DNA of 64,000 bases from Clonostachys chloroleuca (lineage: Eukaryota; Ascomycota; Sordariomycetes; Hypocreales; Bionectriaceae), in assembly GCA_037952775.1 (NCBI GenBank), contig JBANAY010000003.1, positions 23,684,001-23,748,000 on the forward strand. The letters are read 5' to 3'. The notes under the pieces were generated by a model. The model ran no database searches. It saw only the letters and a program-made list of their open reading frames with translations, and was not told where the DNA came from. Both the position numbers and the translations under genes were made by a program. The number at the start of each line of letters is the position of its first letter. Positions within the stretch are counted from its first letter, which is position 1. Below are positions 1-11,127 of this stretch, in pieces.

Positions 1-406
1 GGCAGCTGCCGCAAATTGGAGTCTTTGAGGTTGCCGCCAAATTCAGAAGGTATAAAGCGCTTCACACCAGCTCTTACGGCAGCATCAATCAGTGGGATCT
101 GGAGCAATGTAGCCTCCCTGGACAAAGTCGAGATGATGGCATCTTGTCCTCGTAGTCCTCTAAACAGGCTCTCTTGATCGTGGTAGTCGACCACGACCAG
201 TTTAGCACCAGCTGGCACGTCAGTGAACCCGGCTCGACCGAGTATGGTAACCGTAAAGCGACCTGATTCGATCAAAAGCGGTACGAGCTTGGAGCCGATG
301 ATTCCGCTCGCCTAGAACAAAGTTAATTCATGGGATACTAGAAAAGGGCAAATGGAGGGAGCCTTACTCCTGCGACTGCAACATTTCGAATATTATCGGA
401 GCTCAT
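1..406 (-). CDS. NmrA-like / isoflavone-reductase-family NAD(P)-binding protein (3' end off window)
   Basis: Partial gene; its C-terminal part lies beyond the left edge. The ATG is at 406-404, exon 1 is 406-368, a 56-bp GT-AG intron follows, and exon 2 runs from 311 off the window. The joined N-terminus reads MSSDNIRNVAVAGASGIIGS, which contains the GxxGxxG dinucleotide loop (GASGIIG). Further on are LRGQDAIIS and AGVKRFIPSEFGGN, both typical of NmrA/isoflavone-reductase (atypical SDR) proteins. These are either NADPH-dependent reductases of phenolics or redox-sensing regulators; the fragment cannot decide. A second family member lies at 51846-52952, so the family appears at both ends of the cluster. 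Confidence 0.85.
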
Positions 407-752
407 GATAAGTGACTGTTAATGACTAGGACGTATCTTCGCCTAGCAGAAGCAAAGAATACTTTATATAGCATTTCCCGCGGGCGGAACCAGTGCGAGT
501 TCGCCCCGCCTGCTTTGACCGACTAGACACTTGGGAATGATAATGCAATAGGTTACTCCTCATCATTAAGGAGCCACAGTTTGGCGTCGGAACGGACTCC
601 GAGCAGAGCTCCCGTCTAATGTGGCAGAGGTTGATGCGCTGTGTGACAATCACTACATCCAAAACAAGAGTTGGGACAGGCATCAAAGTTGATCATGCAA
701 GTGTTTCAACATCAGGGACCTCTTTATTGTCATCCACGTTCTCCATAAAAGT
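407..752. other. intergenic, upstream of the NmrA-like gene and 3' of the FAH gene
   Basis: No coding signal found on either strand. It serves as 5' region of the leftward NmrA-like gene and as 3' end of the leftward FAH gene. No recognised repeat. Confidence 0.5.
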
Positions 753-1708
753 CTATTTGAAGACAACCTTGTTAGAGATGGAGCCCAGATCGCTTATCTC
801 AATGTCGACCACGTCACCGTGCCCGAGAAGACCATCCGAGAACCAGCCCACGCCGCTTGGCGTACCTGTCATGACGACGGTGCCCTTCTTCAAAGTCCGA
901 TTCTTGGACCCGTAGGCAATCAATTGTTTAACGCTAAAGATCATCTCGGATGTGCTGATGTCTTGCCGTATCTGGCCGTTGACCTTGGTCACCAGCCGCA
1001 ATGCCTGCGGATTGGGGATCAGTTTGGCTGAGGTGATGGCCGGGCCGATGGGGCCAAATGTGTCAAACGACTTTGAATAACCCATCTGACCACCAGATAC
1101 CTCGACGGGGACCAGGCTTCTGGCTGAGACATCATTACCGACTGTGTATCCTAGGACATAGTCGAGCGCATCCTCCTCCTTGACGTCCTTGGCATCCTTG
1201 GATAGGACAAAAGACAACTCGCCTTCGTAGTCGAGCATGGGTTGCGCGTCGTCGTGGGCGATTACATCGTCCAAGGGTCCGGTGAGGCGTTCGTTGGGTG
1301 TCATGAAGATGACAGGCTTAGTCGGAATAACAAACTTTGGGTCGTTGTACATGGTCAGTGAATGGCATTCTATGGGGTCTTTTCCATCACACGTTGCTCA
1401 CATTTGTCTCATTCGAGTGCAGTTTGTAGTTCAGACCAACGCACAGAACTGCGGGGGTGTCAGGAAGAGGGCAGAGGAGCTATCGGACAACGTCAACGAA
1501 CTGTAATCCCAGCTCTGGTCGCACACTTGGCCCATACCTTCTTAACCTTGCGCTTCTCACTTGTCTTTGTGAAGCCATATTGAAAAGTCCCCACTAGCAC
1601 CTGAACCTCAGAACCAATGATGTCCTTGGCTGACAGAGGTTTGTCAAGGTCGCCGAACGATTTTCGGCCTTCTTCGTCCACGAACCTGATCAATCTATCG
1701 AATGACAT
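753..1708 (-). CDS. fumarylacetoacetate hydrolase (FAH) family protein
   Basis: Three exons (1708-1538, 1479-1402, 1334-753) give 276 aa. The second acceptor (CCAAAG, 1335) was chosen because it is the only one that keeps phase. Visible family features are CVGLNYKLHSNETN near residue 75, the metal site built from DYEGELSFV (Glu and Glu) and the following VGNDVSAR (Asp), and TGTPSGVG near the C-terminus. The family includes fumarylacetoacetases, 2-hydroxymuconate decarboxylase/isomerases, acylpyruvases and oxaloacetate tautomerases, all Mg2+ or Mn2+ enzymes acting on diketo acids. The gene is head-to-head with an extradiol dioxygenase, so hydrolysis or isomerisation of a meta-cleavage product is the likely job. 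Substrate specificity is inferred, not seen. Confidence 0.92.
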
Positions 1709-2173
1709 TTTTGAATTAATAGTAGTAATATTCTACTTGTGTAGGATATGCGGAAATGCTTGTTGGGCTTTGGTTTTAGGGTGTGATATTGACAAAATTT
1801 GTACTCGCGATGCAATTTTCGAATCGACCCACGTGGCTGACTCCTCTCATCACGATGACCGAGGCGCCAATTCCCACACACTTTCAATCTTCTTTGCAAA
1901 TGAGATAGGAGTCCGGATTGCCGAGCTTGTCTACCTCAGGTAGTCACGGACTGGGCCCCGCGACGGAAGTCTTCGGAGCCTGAGGCCGAGGGTCATCCAT
2001 GTCGGCTCCCAATAATCTACAATTATGTAGGAGACACTCAGCGCGAGGTTGCGATCACTCAGGCCTCAGCTCTTCTTCGCTTTGTTTACTCCTATGCCGA
2101 GCGCTATATTTATCCTACTTTGATCATCCATTGCAGTATCATTCCGCAAGTTAGTTTCCATAACCTTTTTATC
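1709..2173. promoter_or_regulatory. bidirectional promoter region, FAH / extradiol dioxygenase
   Basis: The 465-bp space between two divergent starts (1708 leftwards, 2174 rightwards) must contain both promoters. A TATA-like CTATATTTAT stretch lies about 65 bp before the dioxygenase ATG. Head-to-head arrangement of a ring-cleavage enzyme and a downstream hydrolase implies co-expression. Confidence 0.6.
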
Positions 2174-3269
2174 ATGTCGCCCTCCGCAAAACGCATCAGT
2201 CTCAAAAGTCTTATGTACGTTTCTTACACACACGCGGACTTTGATAAAACTCATAGGTTCTTGTCCGACTTCGGTTTGATACCTACCAAGACGCTACCTG
2301 ACAAGATATGGTATCGCGGCTTCGGTGAGAGCCCCGTGTGCTACATATCGCAGAGAGCCGACCATGGCAAGCCTGAGTTCCTGGGCGGAGGATGGGCCGT
2401 TGATTCATACCAGGACCTCGAGTTAGCCGCCAAGCTGCCTGGTGCGACTCCCATTTCCGAAGCAGAGAGTCCCATCGGAGGAAAGACTGTCACCATCAAG
2501 GATCCCGCCGGCGGTTTGGTGCACCTCCACTGGGGTCACGAGGAGCGCACCGTTGGCCAACAGGACAAACCGAAGACGCTTGTCTACAATACATGGGCTG
2601 AGAAGCCACGCAAAGGGGAGTTTCAACGATTCGAGGACGGGCCTAGTCACGTCCACAAATTGGGCCACTACGGCTACGAGGTTCACCATGATGTGTTCCA
2701 AGAGGTCCGCCAGTGGTACTTCGACAACTTGACATTGACAGCGACGGATTCTCTCTTTAATCCTGCCACGGGCAAAGACATCATGACCTTCTGCCACCTA
2801 GACAAAGGCGAGCAGTTTGTCGACCACCACGTAAGCCTTCTATGGTGTAGCAAAAAATGGTTCCCCAATGCACCGTAGTTAATTGACAAGAGCGCAGAAT
2901 TTCTTCATCTCCGCGGGAGACTCTAAAGATTGCATTGCTCACCACGCTAGCTTTGAAGTGGATGATTTTGACAGTGAGCTCAAGGGGCACAACTATCTGG
3001 AGAAGAGGGGATGGCAACTGGTATGGGGCGTGGGCCGGCATCTACTCGGAAGCCAGATATTCGACTATTGGTTCGACAACGACGGCTTCGTCTTGGAGCA
3101 TTATGCAGATGGTGATCTCGTCAATTGCAACAATCCTCCACAGAGAGAGCCTGCAGAGCCCGATTCTATCTCCATCTGGGGCCCTAACGTTCCCCTCGCT
3201 TTCCTCACCAGGAAGCAAGAAGATATGGGCAAGTTCCTTCCTGCAGGGCCACCTTCAGCTGCGGCGTAA
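2174..3269 (+). CDS. type I extradiol ring-cleaving dioxygenase (VOC/glyoxalase fold)
   Basis: Two exons (2174-2830 and 2898-3269, 67-bp intron) encode 342 aa. The protein has two VOC half-modules. The C-terminal module carries the expected Fe(II) 2-His-1-carboxylate set: His in HKLGHYGYEV, His in IAHHASFEV and Glu in FVLEHYADGD. WGVGRHLLGSQIFDYW just before the Glu ligand is characteristic of the catechol 2,3-dioxygenase / 2,3-dihydroxybiphenyl dioxygenase group. It would open a catechol ring next to the diol (meta cleavage). The start at 2174 is the first ATG after the AT-rich leader and gives MSPSAKRISLKSL; an upstream in-frame extension lacks an ATG. Extradiol enzymes are much rarer in fungi than intradiol ones, so having both types in one cluster is notable. 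Confidence 0.93.
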
Positions 3270-3800
3270 TGAACGCGCCAGGAATGACGGGTGGGAGTCT
3301 ATGCTCATTTTTTTTGTGTCATTTCTATATAGCTTATTTTTGGACCCTAGCCTACATAGTCTACGCTGAATGGAATGAATTGAATGCAACAGAACCCCGC
3401 AGTTCGTATTGATGGCATAATACCCCCTTGACTTCGGGCCCATCCTCCGCATTTGAATTTTGTGGGCAAACCCCGCGGGGAAATGAACGATAGAGCGGCC
3501 CCGGGCTTGTTGTCCATGTCCGGCCTACGGGGTTCGGGATAGTGCCTTAGGTGTCCGGCCATCTAGAAGCACCAGCGCTTGCCAGACTTGATGTTGCTTT
3601 ATGAAGTCCACCCTACATGAAGCATTCAACCTATGTCACTTCGCATTCCGTGTCCCACAAGATCGTAAGCCAGCCTGACGTTGACAGACTGTACGCCATC
3701 TGGATCATTTTCGTGGAAGGAATTATTTCCAGACTGTTCATTCATCCAGCCTCTGCCAACAAAAGACTTAGCAACAACAAAGCGGTTTGGCAAAACCAAG
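3270..3800. other. intergenic, promoter of the amidohydrolase
   Basis: Tandem gap between two rightward genes. No convincing coding potential: the amidohydrolase frame is open upstream to 3681 but contains no ATG and no family sequence. No repeat seen. Confidence 0.5.
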
Positions 3801-4781
3801 ATGCCTTTGCAAACACCACTCATCACGTTGGAGGAGCACGTCTTCACTCAATTCATGTGGGACAAGTATGACGTGAATGCAAGGAGAGCCATGGCTGCAA
3901 GAGATCCAACTGTGCAGGATAAGTTGCTAGAGACTGGCGATGGACGTATCGCAACGCTTGACGCCGGATCCATCCAGACGCAGGTGCTCTCACATATCCC
4001 ATGCCATCCGAGTCTTGAGGATATGCAAAAGGTCAATGACGAGCTTTCTGAGACGAAGAAGCAACGTCCCGATCGATACGAATGTTTTGCATGCCTGTCG
4101 CTCAATGATCCGGTAGAAGCAGCAAAGGAATTGGAGCGTTGTGTCGTCAAGTACGGCTTTTTAGGAGCCCTGTTTCCCAACACTCTTGATGACGGGACTT
4201 TTTACGATACGGCCCGGTTCTACCCACTGTACGAAAAAGCGCAAGAACTCGACGTGCCGTTGTATCTGCACCCCATCTTCCCCACCGCAGACGTCAGCAA
4301 GCTGTTGTTTGACGGGCCATACCCAAAGCCAGTATCTATTCAAATTGGCGGGTGGTGCTACGGCTGGCACGCCACTGTGGCCATTCACGTACTGCGACTA
4401 TTTGCAGCCGGCATTTTCGACAGGTACCCCAAGCTCAAGATTGTCATTGGACACATGGGTGAGACCTTGCCCTTTATGCTGGACCGTATCATCCCGCAAA
4501 CGGCCAACTGGCCCGGCGCTACTTCTCGGGTTAAGGAGCTCCGCCAGGTATGGGACGAGAACATCTGGGTCACCACGAGCGGCATGTTTGCGCTTGGTCC
4601 AATGGCATGTCTACTCCGGACAACCAAGATCGATCGTATCCTCTACAGCGTCGACTACCCTCTGGAGGACAACCAAGATGGGTTCAAGTTTTTGGAGGAG
4701 CTGCGAGACAGCGGGCTTGTTAGCGAGGGAGACTTTGCCAAGATAGCGTATCAGAATGCCAAGGCACTCCTGCGAATTTAG
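3801..4781 (+). CDS. amidohydrolase-2 family, hydroxybenzoate decarboxylase-like (ACMSD superfamily)
   Basis: Single exon, 326 aa, ATG at 3801. The metal-binding set of the ACMSD / gamma-resorcylate / 2,3-dihydroxybenzoate decarboxylase group is present. Glu-Glu-His occurs at the N-terminus (LITLEEHVF), His in LYLHPIF, His in IGHMGETLPF and Asp in YSVDYPLE. The family decarboxylates ortho-hydroxylated aromatic acids without oxygen, using a divalent metal in a TIM barrel. Likely products are catechol or resorcinol for the hydroxylase and ring-cleavage enzymes nearby. Which isomer it takes (2,3-, 2,6-dihydroxybenzoate or salicylate) cannot be read from the sequence; 326 aa is a usual length. 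Confidence 0.9.
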   Translation: MPLQTPLITLEEHVFTQFMWDKYDVNARRAMAARDPTVQDKLLETGDGRIATLDAGSIQTQVLSHIPCHPSLEDMQKVNDELSETKKQRPDRYECFACLSLNDPVEAAKELERCVVKYGFLGALFPNTLDDGTFYDTARFYPLYEKAQELDVPLYLHPIFPTADVSKLLFDGPYPKPVSIQIGGWCYGWHATVAIHVLRLFAAGIFDRYPKLKIVIGHMGETLPFMLDRIIPQTANWPGATSRVKELRQVWDENIWVTTSGMFALGPMACLLRTTKIDRILYSVDYPLEDNQDGFKFLEELRDSGLVSEGDFAKIAYQNAKALLRI

Positions 4782-5289
4782 CCATCATATGCCAGTCATA
4801 TTGTTCGGAATCTTGATCCAAGGGAAGTGTCGACGGCTACGCCAACTATACATATTTTAGTCTGTTTAAATTTATTCTTGTGCCGAAGATGCTACGCTTT
4901 AGCTGTGTTCAATGGTCTTTCTATTTGCTCATTGTTTTTTGCTGACCAAAATTCAACACCAACTGTGAAAACATTTACTAGTCACTGTATCTAGGCTCGA
5001 GCGATGTATGTGTGGCATAGTCAACTCTAAAGCCACCGTTATTCATCTTCATGCATACTGTATTGGTTATAATCCAGAAAGAGCAAGCATTGAACCCAGT
5101 CGATCGTGTTTAACGAATTTTGTAAAGTAGAATATTCTCCTCGTGTCGCATCAAAGCGACAGCCATCTATGTATATACTGCTATAGGTGAATCCACGCCT
5201 TCAAAATAGAGAAAAGAGGGGAAATCCGCAAGACTAGGGAAGGGGAGCCCTTCTAGATGAAGTTAATCAACTAACAAACTCGTATTCAA
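4782..5289. other. convergent intergenic region
   Basis: Tail-to-tail gap between the amidohydrolase (+) and the first P450 (-). AT-rich 3' flanks, no coding signal, no repeat recognised. Confidence 0.5.
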
Positions 5290-7201
5290 TCATGCATTGA
5301 TATCCCTCATCAAAATGTCCGCTTCCGTGTTCGGCATTGTCTTTATGGAAGTCAGTCATGGATAGGTGGAGGGCAATCGGTTACACTCACCTGGCCGTCA
5401 AAATTAAAGCTCTCATGTCGAGCTATGCCTTCGGGGTTCTTTAGTTCGAAACGAAGTAAGATTTGAATCATGACGAGTTTAATCGCCACCTCTGCCATGT
5501 ACCTCCCAGGGCAGGCGTGCCTACCGTAGCCCCACTCGAGATCTCGAGGGCTGACGCTAGTAAACTGGTGTTTTACACTCTCATTCTCGAGCTGCCTTTT
5601 CTTCCAAAATCGAAGCCCGTCAAAGATCTTTGGATGGTCAAAACCCTCAGGATCCATTGCAATGGCGCCAGTAGCAACCTCCAGAGTTGTTCCACTCGGG
5701 ATATGGAAGCCATTGGACAAGGTGACGTCTTGGGAACTCTTCCTGACAAAAGTAGCTACGATTGTGTGAGTATAGAAGTCCCTGCAATATCAATGCGGCA
5801 AGTCTTACCGAGATCTGGTGAGCTGAACCTGAGCACCTCCTTGATGAAGCTATCTAGCTTCGGGAGCTGTGATAGATGCTCGCGTCTAATAACGCCTCCG
5901 CAGCTTGCGTGTAGCTGCTGAACTTCCTCTCGCACTTGCGCAATGCAACTTGCATTGACAGCAGCATCGAAGAGGGCTTGTGTCAAAGTGGCCGCAGAGG
6001 TGTGTACGCCAGCAACGAAAAAGGTGACCTGCAACGACAGGTGTTCATCCACACTCATATCTCTATAGGTTGATGCGACAATATCAAAAAATGATGGGGG
6101 TTGTTGAAGAGGCTCCCAGTTGTTGGCTTTTTTTCTGGCTAGAAAATCGGCCACAATAGCTCTCCCTTCGTTCCACTGCTTTCTCAACGTGCTGTAGCCT
6201 TCAACGTAACGATAGACAAACGGGCGCAACGCCTTGGGCCATTTTTTGAGGGCTTGGACGTAGGAAATGGCTGTACCGATGTAGTCAGTCTGCACTTGGA
6301 GCCAGCGGGGGTTCTCTGCGGCCGCCTCCCCTAGCAAAGATCTCGCGGCGCTCTTGCAAACTAAGTGGAAGAGAATGTGGTATATTTTGACGGATTTCCA
6401 ATCTAAATTTGTCAGCAAGCTTCTAAACGTATACGGCATACTCTGACGTACTGTTATCTTTAGGAAGAGCTGCAAGAAGTTCCGTCTGAATCATGGTCTG
6501 CATGTCAGGCATGAATGCTCCTATGTACATGTCAGTGAGTGCATGGCTAATAGAACAACAATCGGACAACACAGACCCAGGGATGGATTGAATTTGCCAA
6601 TGAATAATTTTAAGATAACGGGAGTAGCAGCGTGAATCCTTGTGTACTCTGGCAAGGTGAGCTGGGCCCTTTGGAGTAAGTAAACTGCTGGAATATAACA
6701 TGCGGCCAGAGAAGGACTTACGGTGTCAAAGGTGGCGCCAAAGCTCAATGCCGCGTGGCTTTTTAGCTCATCTATGAAATGGGTGGGAAGTACCATGATA
6801 ATTCCTAATGGATCGTGGTAAGTAATAGGCTTAAAAATGATCGAATTGTTCATACCTTCGCTGGTGTCCAAGCCAAAAATTTGATTTTTGAACTAGAATT
6901 GGTGAGATAATGCACGAGAAGAATTATATGGGGCAGAAGTGTGCAGTACCTGAGTGTATCCCTCAGTCAACACACGCCGCGAGTCAAAGCGGTATTGATC
7001 GATCCTCTTATTGCGGCTCGCTATGTTATCTGACAATGCGATTGGGACCTGCGAACGATTCGACAGCATAAATCGCACGCCGATTGACGTTACGAGTATT
7101 GCTACAGCTGCAATGAGGGGGCTAAGAGCTGGCATGCGCCCAATGAATGGGAAGTGAAGGCTGTCAGTCATGCTGGCAGAGGACGTATTGGCGGAGGACA
7201 T
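5290..7201 (-). CDS. cytochrome P450 (first of four; CYP68/CYP503-like style)
   Basis: Eight exons joined in phase: 7201-6950, 6892-6856, 6804-6722, 6661-6577, 6520-6452, 6402-5809, 5755-5391 and 5340-5290, giving 511 aa. A hydrophobic N-terminal anchor is at about residues 25-45. The I-helix reads FVAGVHTSAATL, a His instead of the usual Asp/Glu; this AGxHT form is common in fungal CYP68/CYP503-type enzymes. The K-helix ExxR is KEVLRF. The heme loop is WGYGRHACPG, with Trp where Phe is usual. Both Cys and ExxR are intact, so an active ER-bound monooxygenase is likely. It is separated from the rest of the cluster by the transposon island on its 5' side. Confidence 0.9.
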
Positions 7202-7690
7202 TCTGCCCTGTGGCTCTGTAGAATTTGTTTACTGGGAAATAGGTTCATCAACGAAGTATCTGAGACTATAAGCAACGCTTCCTTGTCGGCTGGGAGGCCT
7301 TATCCCAGAAAATAGCTTATCTCGGTATTTGATATCAACGATCCGCTAGGCTTTGCCAAGGTTCGTATCAGTCTCAAACAAATTGAGCAAGGCTTCGCTG
7401 CATAAAAGGTAATTTCTGGGCTTCCGGTGCCCGGCCAGACACCCCAGAGACAAATGGAGCTGATTCTTTGTCGTAATTCCGGACTTTCGGGTTCAGCCTC
7501 TTCCCCACCTCGGACTAACTGCCACCACCGCGAATCTTATCAGCACTCCAATCGACTTGCTTTCGTTTGCTTGAATTTGACGGTAAGGCATGTCCGTGGG
7601 TGGGGCTTGTCCGTAAACGCCGACAGAGGCTCTCCAAGTATCAGGTGGCGTTATCTGTCCAGTTACTCACATTGAAATCAGGGCGGTCAC
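7202..7690. promoter_or_regulatory. upstream region of the first P450, bordering the transposon island
   Basis: Normal base composition up to about 7690, then an abrupt fall in GC. TCCCCACC at 7502-7509 and GGTGGGG at 7599-7605, about 300-400 bp before the P450 start, are copies of the octamer found across the intergenic regions. Confidence 0.5.
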
Positions 7691-8558
7691 TTATTAGCCT
7701 TCCTAGGTATAGATTTATTTAAAAGTTATTTTAATCTGAATTAATTTAACGTAATATATTATATTTTTTATTTCTTTTTTAATTATAAATAAGATTATTC
7801 TAAGATTAGATAGAATATATAATTTAGTTTATTATAAAAGGTTTTTTTCTTATATAGAGTTTATTATCTATATTTAGATTTTCTATAGAATATAGATTAA
7901 ATATTATACTCTTAGTTTAGATATAGATATTAATATTTTTAAAAACTCTAATAATAAGAGCTATTTATATAACTAGATATATATAATCTAGTTATAACTA
8001 TAGTAAGTACTAGTAGAAATTCCTAACTAAAAATACTATAACTGTAAAACCAGATAGATCTATAATTTTAATATTAGTATTAGTTAAAAGAAGGGTTTAT
8101 AATTAAGCTAGATAATTAAAACTAATAATTATAATTAAATATATATATATTTAGTATTTAGTTTAAGCCTTCTATAATTAATTAATTAAATAAGATTATC
8201 TAGATTATTATATAAGCTGAACTAGCTATAGAATAATAAGTTAAAGATTATAATTTTAAAAATAAAGAATAAGTTCAGAATAAAGTTTATTTTTATTTTA
8301 TTTTAAATAAATAGCTAGTTAGATTTAAATATTCTATAGTAAAATATATTCTATTAATTAAAAAGAGAATCTATATATATTCTTATATCTCCCTAGATAT
8401 ATTATAATAAAATATATAGATTTAAAGCTATTTTACTTATATATTAACTAATTAAGAGTACTAGTAGTACTAAGTTAATATTATATATATATATATATAA
8501 TTTTTTATTAGTTTTACTATAAATAAAAGTATATTCTAAGATCAGATAATATATAATC

Positions 8559-8869
8559 TGTTGAATTGAGAGACTATAGCCACTATAAGTTAGTGACCGT
8601 ATCGCTATAAGTTAGCGGTTGCAACCACTAACCTCTAGCGGTCGCAACCACTAACTGTTAGCGATCGCAGCCACTAACGGTTACCGATCGCTATCCCCTG
8701 TAACAGCTGGCCAATAGCGATTGAGATCGCTATCCGATAGCGATTACGATCACTAGCCAATAGCGGTTGCAGCCACTGTGGGTCAGTGGCTACAGGCCGC
8801 TACAACCGCTACGGCTTAGCGGGCTCCAGTTCCCCTTTAGGGCTAGGAGCGTCAGCAGCGTTATTTATA
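8559..8869 (-). mobile_element. left part of split hAT-like non-autonomous element (copy 1)
   Basis: This is the reverse complement of the right-hand ~290 bp of the element at 9699-10562, and nearly identical to it. One difference is a ~24-bp insertion of an extra repeat unit near 8660-8690. It begins TGTTGAATTGAG and ends at the TA dinucleotide 8868-8869, where a mariner-like element has inserted. The other part of the same copy resumes at 11128. The segment contains imperfect ~22-bp repeat units built on CAACCACTAAC. Confidence 0.75.
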
Positions 8870-9018
8870 CAGTGGGTGTGCAAAAGTTTGCGACCACCTG
8901 ACCCTACTGCCTTTTCGCGCCGATGTGTTCGCGATCCAACCTCCTTCTTTTAATATATACAATACAGCTAATTTATAAGTAAAATACATCGCTTTAGGGT
9001 TGAGATATCAGGAAATCA

Positions 9019-10850
9019 TGGTCGAGGCTGCTAATTTTCTCCTGAAGCAAAAGGAGCTATATTAGGGCAGCTAGCTGTAGGAAGGTCTGTATATACAGTT
9101 GCTCGTAAGTTCTGGATTATATATACTACAGTCTTAGCCCTTAAAAAGCAGTTTAAGAAAACAGGCTCTATAGATTATAAGCTAAGATCCGGATAGCCTA
9201 ATAAGCTTATAAAGATAGAGAAGTAATATATTATATATATAGTATATAAAGATTATAATATTATATAGGGAGCTCTAATAACTGAGGTAGATAGCTATAT
9301 TAGTATTAATATAGTTTAATATATTATATATAGCTATTTTAAGTATAAATAGAAGGTTATAAAAAAGCTAAAGCTAATAGTAGAAATAGTAGCTATCTAG
9401 CTTTATTAGATATAAGCTTAGTTAGAGGATATTAAGGATTTAGTTAAGGTATTACTCTTTAAAGATAAGGATCTTATATAGTAGCTTATACTCTTAGATA
9501 ATTAACTCGGATAAGATTTCTATTTAGAATAAATTAAATAACCCTAATATATATCTCTTCTGATACCCTTATAAGAAGTATAATAAAGAGCTTATTAATA
9601 AAATAGATTATAACTAGTTTATACTTTCTTAGATATATTAGAGAGGAATCTGAAAGATAGAAAGAATACTGTTTATACTAATAACTTATAATAATAATTA
9701 TTGAAATTACAGTGGCCTACAAGGTGTATTAGGCCTTGAGACCGCTATAACTAGCAGCAGTGGAAATTTTAGCTTCTAACTTATAGCGAACACTCCTCTA
9801 TAACTTAGTCAAACTTCACACTAGAAAGTCGGTTTATAGTGCATTTTATAGCGCAAAAGGATCTTATTTTAGTGAGAGGAACCGGAAAAATATACCAATT
9901 TCTCTCATAGGTCTACCGACTAAAAACTACTCTAAAACCCGCTACAGCAGCTTCCCGGGCCACTTTTGATTTTCCGCAAAATTCATTACTATAGGAAATC
10001 TAAAAAATCGACTCACAACTACCAAACTATAAGATAGATATATATAACCTTTTTAAGACCCACTTTTATCTGAAAGAGCTAGTTAAGCTGATCAGTTAAG
10101 TATAGATATTAGATATCTTATCTTTAAAGCTGAAAGAGATATCTAAGATCTAAGGTCTAGTCTAGGGTAGGTTGGTTATAGGGTAGCTTGGGTATAGGTT
10201 AGGCTACTAGAAGTTACTCAGATTTTTTCCTGAATTTTCTAGACCCTTATTTAGGCTAATATAGCCTAATAACCTATAAATAACGCTGCTGACGCTCCTA
10301 GCCCTAAAGAGGAACTGGAGCCTGCTAAGCCGTAGCGGTCATAGCGGCCTGTAGCCACTGACCCACAGTGGCTGCAACCGCTATTGGCTCGTGATCGTAG
10401 TCGCTATCGGATAGCGGTCTCAATCGCTATTGGCTAGCTGTTACAGGGGATAGCGATCGCTAACAGTTAGTGGTTGCGACCGCTAGAGGTTAGTGGTTGC
10501 AACCGCTAACTTATAGCGATACGGTCACTAACTTATAGTGGCTATAGTCTCTCAATTCAACAATAATACTCCTTATAAGAGCTATATAGCTTAGAGCTAT
10601 TAAAAAGCTCTCTATAAAGAGCTTCTGCTATTATATAATAGAACTAGAAGATTTTAATAGGATAATATAAGGATTTATATATCTGAGAGCTCTATAGTAT
10701 AACTAGCTATATATAGAATTAAGCTACTAGAGTAGTTTTCTTATTCTCTAGATTTAAACCTAATAGAGAATATTTAGAGCTTTCTTAAGTATTAATTAAG
10801 AAAGAGATATCTCTTACTTTATTATCTTAAAAATAATATAATTAATAGAG
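9019..10850 (+). pseudogene. degenerate Tc1/mariner transposase
   Basis: The N-terminal half (about 9019-9690) preserves a helix-turn-helix-like stretch (GRSVYTVARKF) and a decayed first catalytic-Asp region. The C-terminal half (10563-10850) has DNARIYISES near 10650 and, at 10724-10777, LLE-stop-FSYSLDLNLIENI. The last is the family signature WPPYSPDLNPIEN with W to stop and P to S/L changes, exactly what C-to-T and G-to-A mutation gives. The two halves are separated by the second hAT-like copy. Non-functional. Confidence 0.7.
9699..10562 (+). mobile_element. hAT-like non-autonomous element (copy 2, intact length 864 bp)
   Basis: The ends are TATTGAAATTACAG and, on the reverse strand, TGTTGAATTGAGAG. 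Flanking 8-mers ATAATAAT (9691-9698) and ATAATACT (10563-10570) match 7 of 8, the 8-bp target duplication typical of hAT elements. There is no reading frame, so it is a MITE-like passenger. It lies inside the mariner transposase remnant and keeps CpG- and CpA-containing sequence that is mutated in copy 1, so it is probably the younger insertion. Confidence 0.7.
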
Positions 10851-11127
10851 TAATTTTTATAGAATATAATTTAGTAGATATAGTAAGATATCCCCTAATC
10901 TTAAATATATAGATTAATAGAGTTACTACCTAATAGATTATATATAGTTATCTGTATATATAGATAGTATATAAAATATTAATCTACTAGCTTTAGGTTA
11001 TCTAGAAATATATTTATTATTCTAATTAGATACTTTTTAGGCTAAAAATATATAATCTAAATTAGAAGGTTAGAATAGGTATATAGTATTATAGTAGGGG
11101 TAGTTATAAACTTTTGCTAGGTTAGTT

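Larger units (their letters stand above)
8870..11127 (+). mobile_element. Tc1/mariner-like element, itself interrupted
   Basis: It is flanked by TA target duplications (8868-8869 and 11128-11129). The ends are imperfect inverted repeats: left CAGTGGGTGTGCAAAAGTTT, right (reverse complement) sharing the GCAAAAGTTT core and a following ACTACC/ACCACC. Without the 864-bp insertion at 9699-10562 it is about 1.4 kb, normal for this superfamily. It sits inside copy 1 of the hAT-like element; joining 8869 to 11130 restores the sequence seen uninterrupted in copy 2. Confidence 0.75.
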